In this document: positions 9,769 through 17,672 of the stretch, piece after piece
Numbering within the stretch: the first letter of the stretch is position 1
How the letters are laid out: each line of letters begins with the position of its first letter
Source of the DNA: Nocardia nova SH22a
GTDB lineage: Bacteria > Actinomycetota > Actinomycetes > Mycobacteriales > Mycobacteriaceae
Length of the DNA stretch: 64,000 nt
Direction of reading: 5' to 3'
Assembly: GCF_000523235.1 (NCBI RefSeq)
Contig: NZ_CP006850.1
Location: 4,960,001 to 5,024,000 of the forward strand
The notes under the pieces: model-generated
Databases searched by the model: none
What the model saw: the letters and a program-made list of their open reading frames with translations, nothing else
Told to the model about the DNA's origin: nothing
Program-made: the position numbers and the translations under genes

Positions 9769-10083
9769 ATGACATTCGATCCGAACATGCCGCTGGATCC
9801 GTGTAATGTATCGACACCGGGGCATACTTCACCGCCTTGCCCACCGGATCCGCCGCCACCACCCAACCACCTGCTGTCGATGGATCACGGCTCCCTCTAC
9901 GGCACCATGGCGGCCCACGCGTCGGCGGCGTGGTCCACAGCCGGGCTGGTACTCACCGGTGCCTACTTTGCCTATGCCTACCGGCGAAGCCTCGGCCGAC
10001 TGGTGTCGTCGCCGCTGATGGCGCGCTTCGCCACGAAGAGCGTCTACGACGATCTCCCCGCAGAGCCGGATCGACCGGGGTAG
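9769..10083 (+). CDS. Small single-pass membrane protein, unknown function
   Basis: 104 residues. The N-terminal third is acidic/proline-rich (CPPDPPPPPNHLLSMDHG), followed by one hydrophobic helix, AAWSTAGLVLTGAYFAYAYR, and a short basic C-terminal tail. ATG at 9769 has GGGAGGGG directly upstream, which decides it over the GTG at 9742. It is followed by a large hairpin at 10099-10149, so it appears to be a one-gene unit. I do not recognise a family. Confidence 0.65.
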   Translation: MTFDPNMPLDPCNVSTPGHTSPPCPPDPPPPPNHLLSMDHGSLYGTMAAHASAAWSTAGLVLTGAYFAYAYRRSLGRLVSSPLMARFATKSVYDDLPAEPDRPG

Positions 10084-10098
10084 CCGCCGTCTTGTTGC

Positions 10099-10149
10099 AC
10101 GGCCGTGGGCAGGTTCCGAGTCATCGATTCGGAACCGGCCCACGGCCGT
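10099..10149 (+). terminator. Large hairpin after the small membrane-protein gene
   Basis: ACGGCCGTGGGC, one unpaired A, GGTTCCGA, a 9-base loop (10120-10128), then TCGGAACC, G, GCCCACGGCCGT: a 20-pair stem with a single mismatch, 15 bases past the stop. No T-run follows, as is common for actinobacterial terminators. Confidence 0.65.
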
Positions 10150-10266
10150 TCCGGACACGAACACTTCCCTGTGCGCGGCCGGTCGGTACTCGTGTCAAGC
10201 TGTACCGGTTGTTCCGGCGTCGAGCGATCCGGGCAATGCCGATCGAATGCACAGGAGAGCAGCGCG

Positions 10267-11175
10267 ATGACCTTCAACGAAGGTATGGACATCGACCCCG
10301 ACCGCGTTTCGACCAGCGGCGGTATGGGCCCGAAAATGGCCATAGGTGGCGGGGGCGGGTTGATCGTACTGGTCCTCGCCCTGCTGTTCGGGGTCAATCC
10401 CGGCAATGTGCTCGGCGCTCTGGGTAACGGCGATCACGGATCACAGAGTGGCGGCGTCGACACGTCGGTGTGCAAAACGAACGGTGACGCCAATCGATAC
10501 GCCCAATGCCGCGTCATCCTCACCGCGCAGAGTCTCGACGGCGTGTGGGGCGGCGTCCTACCCGCCCAGACCCGAGTCAAGTACCGGACCCCGCAGGTTC
10601 ATCTGTTCGTCGGATCGGTCAACACCCGATGTGGCGGCGCGACCAGCGCGGTCGGCCCGTTCTATTGCCCGGCCGATCAGACCGCCTATTTCGATACCGG
10701 ATTCTTCCAGGAGCTACGGGACAAATTCGGGGCGCACGGGGGGCCGCTGGCCGAGGAATACGTCGTCGCACATGAGGTCGGCCACCACATCCAGAACCTC
10801 CTCGGTGATTCCGGTCGAGCACAGCGAGATCCGAAGGGGCCACAATCGGGCTCGGTCCGGCTCGAGCTACAAGCGGACTGCTACGCGGGCATCTGGGCGA
10901 ACTCCGCAGCCAGGACACCGGCGCCCGGAGGCTCACAACCTCTGTTGAAACCGCTGTCCGACAACGATGTCCAGGATGCGCTGTCGGCCGCCTCGGCAGT
11001 CGGTGACGACCGGATCCAGAAGGCGTCGACCGGCCGGGTGAATCCGGAGGGGTGGACGCACGGATCGTCGGCGGAACGGCAGAAGTGGTTCCTCGCCGGG
11101 TACCGCACCGGGCAGGTCAAGGCGTGCGACACGTTCAATGCCACGGATCTGGACAATCCCGGCGCATTGCGCTGA
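10267..11175 (+). CDS. Neutral zinc metallopeptidase (YpfJ-type), membrane-anchored
   Basis: 302 residues. A cytosolic tail of about 25 residues is followed by a Gly-rich hydrophobic anchor (residues 25-45, GGGGGLIVLVLALLFG) and an exported catalytic domain. The zinc motif HEVGH is at residues 169-173, preceded by PFYCPADQTAYFDTGFF, a hallmark of the family, with LQADCYAG later supplying a likely third ligand. Three or more cysteines may form disulfides. Its place three genes after aspS matches the mycobacterial order (Rv2575, from memory). Substrate unknown. ATG at 10267 has GGAGAG upstream; the longer frame from 10105 runs through the hairpin and is unlikely. Confidence 0.88.
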   Translation: MTFNEGMDIDPDRVSTSGGMGPKMAIGGGGGLIVLVLALLFGVNPGNVLGALGNGDHGSQSGGVDTSVCKTNGDANRYAQCRVILTAQSLDGVWGGVLPAQTRVKYRTPQVHLFVGSVNTRCGGATSAVGPFYCPADQTAYFDTGFFQELRDKFGAHGGPLAEEYVVAHEVGHHIQNLLGDSGRAQRDPKGPQSGSVRLELQADCYAGIWANSAARTPAPGGSQPLLKPLSDNDVQDALSAASAVGDDRIQKASTGRVNPEGWTHGSSAERQKWFLAGYRTGQVKACDTFNATDLDNPGALR

Positions 11176-11333
11176 CGGACGGGGCTCGGCTGCCGATGCG
11201 ATCCCATTGCGCGGCAACCCCGCTCACCTGTCCGGTGCACGACCTCGGGCCGCGGGGCCGACATAATCGCGAATACCGGAACACACGACAACGGTCGGCG
11301 GCGGATGCCGTGACACGTGGACGGAGGACTGGA

Positions 11334-11879
11334 GTGAACGGCATGATGCGATCCGAGGACAGGAAGGGGCGTGTCCGGGGTGTGCGCAGCGGGGTCGTGG
11401 CGACCATCGCCGCGCTGACCGTCTTCGGCGGTGCGGTGACCGCGGCGGCCGACGACACCCCGGCCCTGTCGGTGGCGCTGACCACGATTCCCGGTGGTGA
11501 GCAGGCCGGTGCCACACCGGCGCCGACACTGCTCGTCTACTCCGACGGGCATGCGGTGTACAGCGCCGACGCGGCCGATCCGAAGCGGCCGAAGGACGCT
11601 GAACCGAAACAGCGCGAAGGGAAGGTGTCCCTGGACGTCGTGCATTCCGTCGCGGCGGACGCGAAGAAACTCGGCGACGCCGATCTCGGGATGCCGAAGG
11701 ACGGAAACGGCGGATCCACGCTGCTGGACTTCCTCGGCGACACCCCCGATCAGGATGTCCATCTGGTGGTGTACTCCCCCGGCGGCTCGGACGGTCTCAC
11801 CGATGCGCAGAAGGACGGCCGCAAGCGCTTCACCGATCTGAGCAAGAAGCTGACCGACGCGTTCAAGGCCGACAAATGA
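11334..11879 (+). CDS. Secreted protein of unknown function
   Basis: 181 residues. A signal peptide is evident: basic start (RSEDRKGRVRGVR), hydrophobic core VVATIAALTVFGGAVTAA and a cleavage-like AAADD. The mature part is charged and soluble (TLLVYSDGHAVYSADAADPK, LDFLGDTPDQDVHLVVYSPG). No catalytic motif or known domain was recognised. GTG at 11334 has GGAGGA eight bases upstream, and an ATG four codons later is the alternative. It follows the zinc protease on the same strand after about 160 bases, so may be separately transcribed. Confidence 0.75.
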   Translation: MNGMMRSEDRKGRVRGVRSGVVATIAALTVFGGAVTAAADDTPALSVALTTIPGGEQAGATPAPTLLVYSDGHAVYSADAADPKRPKDAEPKQREGKVSLDVVHSVAADAKKLGDADLGMPKDGNGGSTLLDFLGDTPDQDVHLVVYSPGGSDGLTDAQKDGRKRFTDLSKKLTDAFKADK

Positions 11880-11903
11880 CCCGGTGACCCGAGCGTCGAT
11901 CGC

Positions 11904-12983
11904 TCAGCCGACGGTCCAGGTCTCCTTGCCGTTCAGCAACTCCTGCAGGGAACCGGCCGCAACCGGTTTACGCTCGCACGCCGCCTCGGTCTGCGCTCGT
12001 ACGCCGTCGTCGTAGGTGGGGCGGGTGACATCGCGGAAGATGCCGACCGGGACATAGGACAGATCCTGAGATGTCAACCGCGACAAGGCGTACGCGTACT
12101 CGGATTGCTCGCAGTGCGCGTCGTGCACCACGATGTCGGTCTCCGCGACCTCGGCGGCGGGCACGACCTCCAGCCCGAATCCGTTGCGCACCACCGCGAA
12201 TTCGCCGTCGGTGCCGAACCGGATCGGCTCGCCGTGCCGCAGCGGGATCAGGTGGGACTGCGCGTTGTCCCGGCGCAGCGCGTCGAACGAACCGTCGTTG
12301 AAGATCGGGCAGTCCTGCAGGATCTCCACGAAGGAGGTCCCGCGATGTTCGGCCGCCGCGCGCAGCACCTCGGTGAGCCCGGCCCGGTCCGAATCCAGGG
12401 CGCGGGCGGCGAAACTCGCCTCGGCGCCGAGTGCCACCGACAGGGTGTTGAACGGATGGTCCACCGAGCCGAGCGGGGTGGACTTGGTGACCTTGCCCAG
12501 TTCGGAGGTCGGCGAGTACTGGCCCTTGGTCAGGCCGTAGATCCGGTTGTTGAACAACAGGATCGTCATGTTCACATTGCGGCGCAGCGCGTGGATGAGG
12601 TGGTTGCCACCGATCGAGAGCGCGTCGCCGTCGCCGGTGACCACCCACACCGACAGATCCGGCCGGGTCACCGCCAGCCCGGTGGCGATGGCGGGTGCGC
12701 GGCCGTGGATGGAGTGGATGCCGTAGGCGTCCAGGTAATACGGGAACCGGCTCGAGCAGCCGATTCCGGAGACGAACATCAGGTTCTCGCGGCGCAGCCC
12801 GAGTTCGGCGAGGAATCCGCGCACGGTCGCGAGGATGACATAGTCACCGCATCCCGGGCACCAGCGCACCTCCTGGTCGGAGGTGAAATCTTTGACCTTC
12901 TGCGGCCCGTCGGCGGCGGGCACCCCGGACACTCCGGTGAGGCCGAGATCGATTCCGGCGAGCGAGGTTTCGACAATGGTCAT
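11904..12983 (-). CDS. korB: 2-oxoglutarate (2-oxoacid):ferredoxin oxidoreductase, beta subunit
   Basis: 359 residues. The beta subunit binds thiamine diphosphate and an iron-sulfur cluster: WCPGCGDY (Cys pair) near residue 41, SGIGCSSRFP near 70 and the ThDP/Mg motif GDGDALSIGGNH near 118-129, with NN further on (ILLFNNRIYGLTKGQYSPTS). With KorA it converts 2-oxoglutarate plus CoA to succinyl-CoA, reducing ferredoxin, a CO2-releasing TCA step used in mycobacteria alongside the dehydrogenase complex. ATG at 12983 overlaps the korA stop by four bases (ATGA), so the pair is translationally coupled. Other 2-oxoacids cannot be excluded. Confidence 0.94.
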   Translation of the reverse strand: MTIVETSLAGIDLGLTGVSGVPAADGPQKVKDFTSDQEVRWCPGCGDYVILATVRGFLAELGLRRENLMFVSGIGCSSRFPYYLDAYGIHSIHGRAPAIATGLAVTRPDLSVWVVTGDGDALSIGGNHLIHALRRNVNMTILLFNNRIYGLTKGQYSPTSELGKVTKSTPLGSVDHPFNTLSVALGAEASFAARALDSDRAGLTEVLRAAAEHRGTSFVEILQDCPIFNDGSFDALRRDNAQSHLIPLRHGEPIRFGTDGEFAVVRNGFGLEVVPAAEVAETDIVVHDAHCEQSEYAYALSRLTSQDLSYVPVGIFRDVTRPTYDDGVRAQTEAACERKPVAAGSLQELLNGKETWTVG

Positions 12984-14920
12984 CGGTGTCCCCCTGTGGT
13001 CCGGTAGGTCGCCCGGGCGCGGGCGTCGAACGCCTTGTTCTGTTCCAGTTCCGCGATGGAACCGTCGAGTGCCGCATCGATCACGCCGACCAGTTCCTGC
13101 GCCGAGAACGCCGTACCGGCGACCTTCGTCCACGGCCGCACATCGACGAGATATTTCGCGCGAAGCAGCGTGGCCAGCTGGCCGCCGTTCATCTCCGGCG
13201 CCACCACAGTGGGGTAGCGGCGCAGCACGTCGCCGGTATTCGCGGGCAGCGGATTGAGATGGCGCAGATGGGCCTGGGCCACCGGAACCCCCCGGCGCCG
13301 GGCCCGGCGGCAGGCCTCACCGATCGGGCCGTAGGAACTACCCCAGCCGATCAGCAGCAGTTCGGCCTCGCCGCTGGGATCGTCGACCTCGAGGTCGGGC
13401 ACCGTGATGCCGTCGATCTTGGCCTGGCGCAGGCGCACCATCAGTTCGTGATTGGCCGGATCGTAGGAGATGTTGCCGCTGCCGTCGGCCTTCTCCAGGC
13501 CACCGATGCGGTGGGCCAGACCGGGAGTGCCCGGGCGCGCCAGCGGGCGCGCGAGGGTCTCCGGATCGCGGGCGTAGGGCTGGAATGAACCCGCCGGGTC
13601 ACCGCCGGGTTCGAATGCCGGATCGATGGGCGCCAGATCCGAGACTCGCGGAATCGACCAGGGCTCCGAACCATTGGCGATCGCGCCGTCGGACAGCAGC
13701 AGCACCGGGGTGCGGTAGGTGAGCGCGATGCGCGCCGCCTCGACGGCGGCAGCGAAACAGTCCGCGGGCGATCGCGGTGCGACCACGGCGACCGGCGACT
13801 CCCCGTTGCGGCCGTACAGCGCCTGGAGCAGATCGGCCTGTTCGGTCTTGGTGGGCAGCCCGGTCGAGGGACCACCGCGTTGGACATCGATGATCAGCAG
13901 CGGCAGTTCGGTCATCACCGCCAGTCCGATGGTCTCGCTCTTGAGCGCCAGACCGGGACCGGACGTGCTGGTGACCCCCAGCGCACCGCCGATCGAAGCA
14001 CCCAGCGCCGCACCGATTCCCGCGATCTCGTCCTCGGCCTGGAACGTGGTGACGTCGAAGTTCTTGTGCTTGCTGAGTTCGTGCAGGATGTCGGAGGCCG
14101 GGGTGATCGGGTACGTCCCGAGGAACACCGGCAGTCCGGACAGCCGACCGGCGGCCACCACGCCGTAGGCGAGCGCGGTGTTGCCGGTGATCTGGCGGTA
14201 GGTGCCCGGCGGCAGCGCCGCGGGCGCGACTTCGTATGTGGTGGCGAAGGATTCGGTGGTTTCGCCGTAGTTCCAGCCCGCCCGGAAGGCCAGCACATTG
14301 GCCTCGCCGATCTCCGGGGTCGCGGCGAACTTCTCGCGCATGAATATCTCGGTGCCGCCGATCGGCCGTCCGTACATCCACGACAGCAGCCCGAGAGCGA
14401 ACATGTTCTTCGCGCGCTGGCCGTCCTTCTTGCCGACTCCGGCCGGTTCGGTGGCCGCCAGTGTCAGCGATGTCATCGGCACCCGGTGGACCACGAAATC
14501 GCCGAGGCTGTCGTCGGTGAGCGGATCGCTGTCGTAGCCGACCTTCGCCAGCGTGCGTTTGGTGAACTCGTCGGTGTTGACGATGACCGTCGCGCCCCGG
14601 GCGAGATCCTCGAGATTCGCCTTCAGCGCCGCCGGATTCATCGCGACCAGGACATCGGGCTGATCGCCCGCGGTGAGGATGTCGTAGTCGGCGATCTGGA
14701 TCTGGAACGACGACACCCCGGGGAGGGTGCCCTGGGGTGCTCGGATCTCGGCCGGAAAATTCGGCTGGGTGGCGAGGTCGTTGCCGAATGCGGCCGCCTC
14801 GTGGGTGAATCGGTCGCCGGTCAGCTGCATACCGTCGCCGGAGTCACCGGCGAATCGGATGACGACCTTCTCCAGTTTTTCACTGCCGGTGGGGCCGTCA
14901 ACGCCCTGGTTCGACACCAT
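12980..14920 (-). CDS. korA: 2-oxoglutarate (2-oxoacid):ferredoxin oxidoreductase, fused gamma/alpha subunit
   Basis: 646 residues. The N-terminal third is the gamma domain (VVIRFAGDSGDGMQLTGDRF), the rest is the alpha pyrimidine-binding domain (GTYPITPASDILHELSKHKN, TSTSGPGLALKSETIGLAVM) and a C-terminal domain. The gamma-alpha fusion with a separate beta is the usual actinobacterial arrangement. ATG at 14920 has GAGGAAG about 14 bases upstream; another ATG closer to it is out of frame. It forms a two-gene operon with korB. The radical SAM gene upstream on the same strand is 171 bases away. Confidence 0.94.
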   Translation of the reverse strand: MVSNQGVDGPTGSEKLEKVVIRFAGDSGDGMQLTGDRFTHEAAAFGNDLATQPNFPAEIRAPQGTLPGVSSFQIQIADYDILTAGDQPDVLVAMNPAALKANLEDLARGATVIVNTDEFTKRTLAKVGYDSDPLTDDSLGDFVVHRVPMTSLTLAATEPAGVGKKDGQRAKNMFALGLLSWMYGRPIGGTEIFMREKFAATPEIGEANVLAFRAGWNYGETTESFATTYEVAPAALPPGTYRQITGNTALAYGVVAAGRLSGLPVFLGTYPITPASDILHELSKHKNFDVTTFQAEDEIAGIGAALGASIGGALGVTSTSGPGLALKSETIGLAVMTELPLLIIDVQRGGPSTGLPTKTEQADLLQALYGRNGESPVAVVAPRSPADCFAAAVEAARIALTYRTPVLLLSDGAIANGSEPWSIPRVSDLAPIDPAFEPGGDPAGSFQPYARDPETLARPLARPGTPGLAHRIGGLEKADGSGNISYDPANHELMVRLRQAKIDGITVPDLEVDDPSGEAELLLIGWGSSYGPIGEACRRARRRGVPVAQAHLRHLNPLPANTGDVLRRYPTVVAPEMNGGQLATLLRAKYLVDVRPWTKVAGTAFSAQELVGVIDAALDGSIAELEQNKAFDARARATYRTTGGHR

Positions 14921-15069
14921 GCGCCTGCATCACTTCCTCGTAGGGATGAGAGCTACCACACGCCAAGTTACTCCGCGACCCGCCTGGAATCCGTGGAACG
15001 AAAAACCCGGCGAGTATGCGGTACAACGAGATTCGGCCGCGAACGGCCGGGCCCGCAGGCCCAGGAAAT

Positions 15070-15086
15070 CCGCCGGTGTCCGGCGG
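15070..15086 (-). terminator. Hairpin after the radical SAM gene
   Basis: CCGCCGG-TGT-CCGGCGG, a seven-pair GC stem six bases past the radical SAM stop on the minus strand. Two further GC hairpins follow within 40 bases (CGGCCG-CGAA-CGGCCG and GGGCCC-GCA-GGCCC), consistent with a termination zone before korA. Confidence 0.5.
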
Positions 15087-15091
15087 GTCGA

Positions 15092-16120
15092 TCACCCGAA
15101 CAGCGCCAACTGCGGTTCGGGCCCAACTGTCTGCGAGCCGACGACCGGTCGCCCGCCCCGGCCGGGTCCGTCCCGGTCCCGGTCGAGCCGGTGGCGGGCC
15201 AGCAGCGGTTCGACCCGCTCCCGCAACCACGCAGAGTACTCCGGTGTGACGTACGCCCCACGACCGTACAACCGGCGATACCGCCCCAGCAGCTCCGGGT
15301 GATGTTCGGCCAGCCACTGCAGGAACCAGCCCCGGGTGCTGCCCCGCAGATGCATGGGCAGGACCGTGGCGCGGACGCCACCGGCGCCCGCGATCGCGCC
15401 GAGCAGGGCGTCCAGATGTGCGGTTGCGTCGGTCAGGTACGGGATGACCGGCGCCACCATCACATTCACCGCGAATCCCGCGTCGGCCAGGACACGGACC
15501 AGATCGAGCCGGGCGCGGGGTCCCGGTGTTCCCGGCTCGATCGCGCGGTGCAGGGTGTCGTCGATCGTCGCCAGCGACACGGCGAGATTCACCGGGACGG
15601 CCCGCGCCGACCGCACGAGCAGCGGCAGATCGCGGCGCAGCAGGGTGCCTTTGGTGAGGATCGAGAACGGGGTACCGGATTCGGTGAGGGCGCCGATGAC
15701 GCCGGGCATGAGCCGATAGCGGCCCTCGGCCCGCTGATAGGGATCGGTATTGGTGCCCAGCGCCACCGGATCACCCCGCCAGGACGGCCGTCGCAGCTCC
15801 TGCCGCAGCACCGCCGCCACATTCGTCTTGACCACGATCTGGGTGTCGAAATCGCGCCCGGCGTCCAGGTCCAGATATTCGTGGGTGGGCCGGGCGAAGC
15901 AGTACCGGCAGGCATGTGAGCACCCGCGCATCGGATTGATCGTCCACTCGAACGGCACCGCGGAGCCGCGGGACACCCTGTTCAGCGCGCTCTTGCAGAG
16001 CACTTCGTGAAAGGTCACGCCCTCGAACTCGGGCGTCTGCACGCTGCGGACGAACCCGGCGCGCTCCATCCCCGGGAGCGCACCGTCCTCGGCCGCCGGA
16101 TCCTGCTTCTGCCATCGCAC
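15092..16120 (-). CDS. Rv2578c-type radical SAM protein (no intein)
   Basis: 342 residues. The 4Fe-4S/SAM motif is CSHACRYC with Cys67, Cys71 and Cys74, preceded by PFEWTINPMRG, typical of the SplB-like Rv2578c family. A TIM-barrel-like core follows (ALGTNTDPYQRAEGRYRLMP, SILTKGTLLRRDLPLL, APVIPYLTD). Some mycobacterial members carry an intein; here the sequence around the cysteines is uninterrupted. The reaction is not established; relation to spore-photoproduct lyase suggests a nucleic-acid or repair role, but that is inference. It stands between korAB and the SDR gene, as near Rv2578c in mycobacteria. Confidence 0.88.
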   Translation of the reverse strand: MRWQKQDPAAEDGALPGMERAGFVRSVQTPEFEGVTFHEVLCKSALNRVSRGSAVPFEWTINPMRGCSHACRYCFARPTHEYLDLDAGRDFDTQIVVKTNVAAVLRQELRRPSWRGDPVALGTNTDPYQRAEGRYRLMPGVIGALTESGTPFSILTKGTLLRRDLPLLVRSARAVPVNLAVSLATIDDTLHRAIEPGTPGPRARLDLVRVLADAGFAVNVMVAPVIPYLTDATAHLDALLGAIAGAGGVRATVLPMHLRGSTRGWFLQWLAEHHPELLGRYRRLYGRGAYVTPEYSAWLRERVEPLLARHRLDRDRDGPGRGGRPVVGSQTVGPEPQLALFG

Positions 16121-16180
16121 GAATCAAGTCGAACATCCGTTCGAATCGATGTCAAGGACCGGCGGCCGTCCGCACCCCGT

Positions 16181-17173
16181 TCAGGCCATACCGGCGAAGA
16201 CCGAGCCGACCGGCTCACCCTTGTAGAACGCGACCAGATCCCGGACGGTCTCCTCGGTCGGCCGCGGCCGGTAGCCGAGTTCGGTCCGCGCCTTGGTCCC
16301 GTCGATCTCCGGAGCGGACAGCAATGCGCCCATCGCCGCACGCGACACACGATCGCTGCCCAGCATCTTCCCGATCGGCTCGAGTACCGGCAGCGCACCC
16401 GAGATGACCTTGGCCGGGATCGCGAACCGCGGCCCGCGCTTGCCGTTGACCTCGGCGGCCAGCTGCGTGACCTCGAGCATCGACACCATCGCGCCCGCCA
16501 GCAGGTAGTTCTCACCGGTGCGGCCGTTCTCCCCGGCGAGGATCAGCCCGGTGGCCACATCACGCACGTCGACCAGGTCGAATCCGCCGCCGATCATCAC
16601 CGGCACCCGGCCGCGCGCGGCATCCCACAGCGTGGTGTTGATCCGGGAATCGGAGTGGTCGACCGGGCCGTAGACGCCGGTCGGATTGCAGATCACCGCG
16701 TCCAGGCCCTGCTCGATCACGGCCCGCAGTTCGACCTCGCCCTGGAATTTGGAGCGGTCATAGACCGGCAGCGACGGATCGATCGAGCGCGGCGCGTTCT
16801 CGTCGATGCGGCCGCCGCAGCTGTACTGGTTGAACGCGTGGATCGAGCTGGCGTGCACCATCCGCCGCGCACCCACGGCGAGTGCGGCCTCGGCGACGAC
16901 CCGCACTCCCTGCGTATTGACCCGCCAGGCCAGGTCGTTGCGCTGCGCGAGGGTGATGACGGCGACGAGGTGGTAGACGACCTCGGCGCCCGCCAGTGCC
17001 GAACGCATCGACGCCGGATCGAGGACATCGCCGTTGACCCAGGTCACGGCGGGATCCGTCGCGCCCGACGGCCGAACCCGGTCGATCGCGGTCACCTCGT
17101 GACCGCGCTCCACCAGCTGGTGGAGCAGATTCGTGCCAAGGAAGCCGGCTGCGCCGGTGACTGCGACCTTCAT
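16181..17173 (-). CDS. NAD-dependent epimerase/dehydratase, 3-beta-hydroxysteroid-dehydrogenase-like
   Basis: 330-residue extended SDR. The nucleotide motif GAAGFLG spans residues 7-13, DVLDPASM follows, the catalytic serine region is HASSIHAFNQ (about 108-117) and the catalytic pair is Tyr138/Lys142 in YDRSK. Resemblance to hydroxysteroid dehydrogenases and dihydroflavonol-reductase-like enzymes is general; substrate is not certain. Two perfect matches to the KstR consensus lie immediately upstream (17186-17216), pointing to sterol or related lipid metabolism. ATG at 17173 is the natural start. Confidence 0.88.
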   Translation of the reverse strand: MKVAVTGAAGFLGTNLLHQLVERGHEVTAIDRVRPSGATDPAVTWVNGDVLDPASMRSALAGAEVVYHLVAVITLAQRNDLAWRVNTQGVRVVAEAALAVGARRMVHASSIHAFNQYSCGGRIDENAPRSIDPSLPVYDRSKFQGEVELRAVIEQGLDAVICNPTGVYGPVDHSDSRINTTLWDAARGRVPVMIGGGFDLVDVRDVATGLILAGENGRTGENYLLAGAMVSMLEVTQLAAEVNGKRGPRFAIPAKVISGALPVLEPIGKMLGSDRVSRAAMGALLSAPEIDGTKARTELGYRPRPTEETVRDLVAFYKGEPVGSVFAGMA

Positions 17174-17185
17174 GCGACGAGAATA

Positions 17186-17199
17186 TAGAACTCGTTCTA
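17186..17199 (-). promoter_or_regulatory. KstR-type operator, site A
   Basis: TAGAACTCGTTCTA, a palindrome matching every fixed position of the published KstR consensus TNNAACNNGTTNNA (cholesterol-catabolism repressor of mycobacteria and rhodococci). It is 13 bases upstream of the SDR start codon. Confidence 0.7.
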
Positions 17200-17202
17200 A
17201 TT

Positions 17203-17216
17203 TGCAACAAGTTCTA
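17203..17216 (-). promoter_or_regulatory. KstR-type operator, site B
   Basis: TGCAACAAGTTCTA also fits TNNAACNNGTTNNA at all fixed positions and lies 17 bases (center to center) from site A. Two adjacent matches in one promoter make a chance match less likely. It could also influence the plus-strand gene at 17343. Confidence 0.65.
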
Positions 17217-17342
17217 GTTCAGCGGACTCGAACGAGGTCGCCCACGTCGGTTATATTGAGGCACAGCCCAGCGCCCGGTCGCCCGGTCGCGAGGACTGTT
17301 CGACGTTGACGAGAAGTTGACCACGATTGGGGGGCAGACTCG

Positions 17343-17669
17343 ATGGCCATTGATCTCACCGCGGAAGGCGGTGCGATTCACGCGTTCGGAACCGCACAGA
17401 AGGGGATCGCGACCGAAATAGCCGGAGCGGCCGATATGGACACCACATCGCACGTCGCCGCGATGACCCCGGTGTTCGGGCTCATCGGCGCCGACTACCT
17501 CGCGATGTTCGCCGCCGCCCAGGTCCTGCACTGCAACGACGTCAACGATCTGTCGGCGAAATGCAATCACCTGGGCGAGTCGGCCTTCGGCACGATGGCG
17601 CTCATGAGCGATTCCGAGGACGCCGCCACCAGCGCCCTCGGCGCCATCGGCAACGGGATCGGGGGCTGA
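17343..17669 (+). CDS. ESX/type VII secretion-target-like protein (EspC-like)
   Basis: 108 residues, helical and Ala/Met-rich, without signal peptide or membrane helix: MAIDLTAEGGAIHAFGTAQK, then IAGAADMDTTSHVAAMTPVFG. Length and pattern are like DUF2580/EspC-type ESX-secretion-associated proteins of mycolata, which pair with a larger partner encoded next door. ATG at 17343 has GGGGGGCAG upstream. The partner gene starts three bases after its stop. The family call rests on pattern, not on a search. Confidence 0.6.
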   Translation: MAIDLTAEGGAIHAFGTAQKGIATEIAGAADMDTTSHVAAMTPVFGLIGADYLAMFAAAQVLHCNDVNDLSAKCNHLGESAFGTMALMSDSEDAATSALGAIGNGIGG

Positions 17670-17672
17670 TCG

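Noticed and set aside
11891..11905. GAGCG-TCGAT-CGCTC hairpin between convergent genes
   Set aside because: Only five pairs and it overlaps a stop codon; too weak to call a terminator.
15092..16120. Intein in the radical SAM gene
   Set aside because: The cysteine motif region is continuous; length equals the intein-free family.
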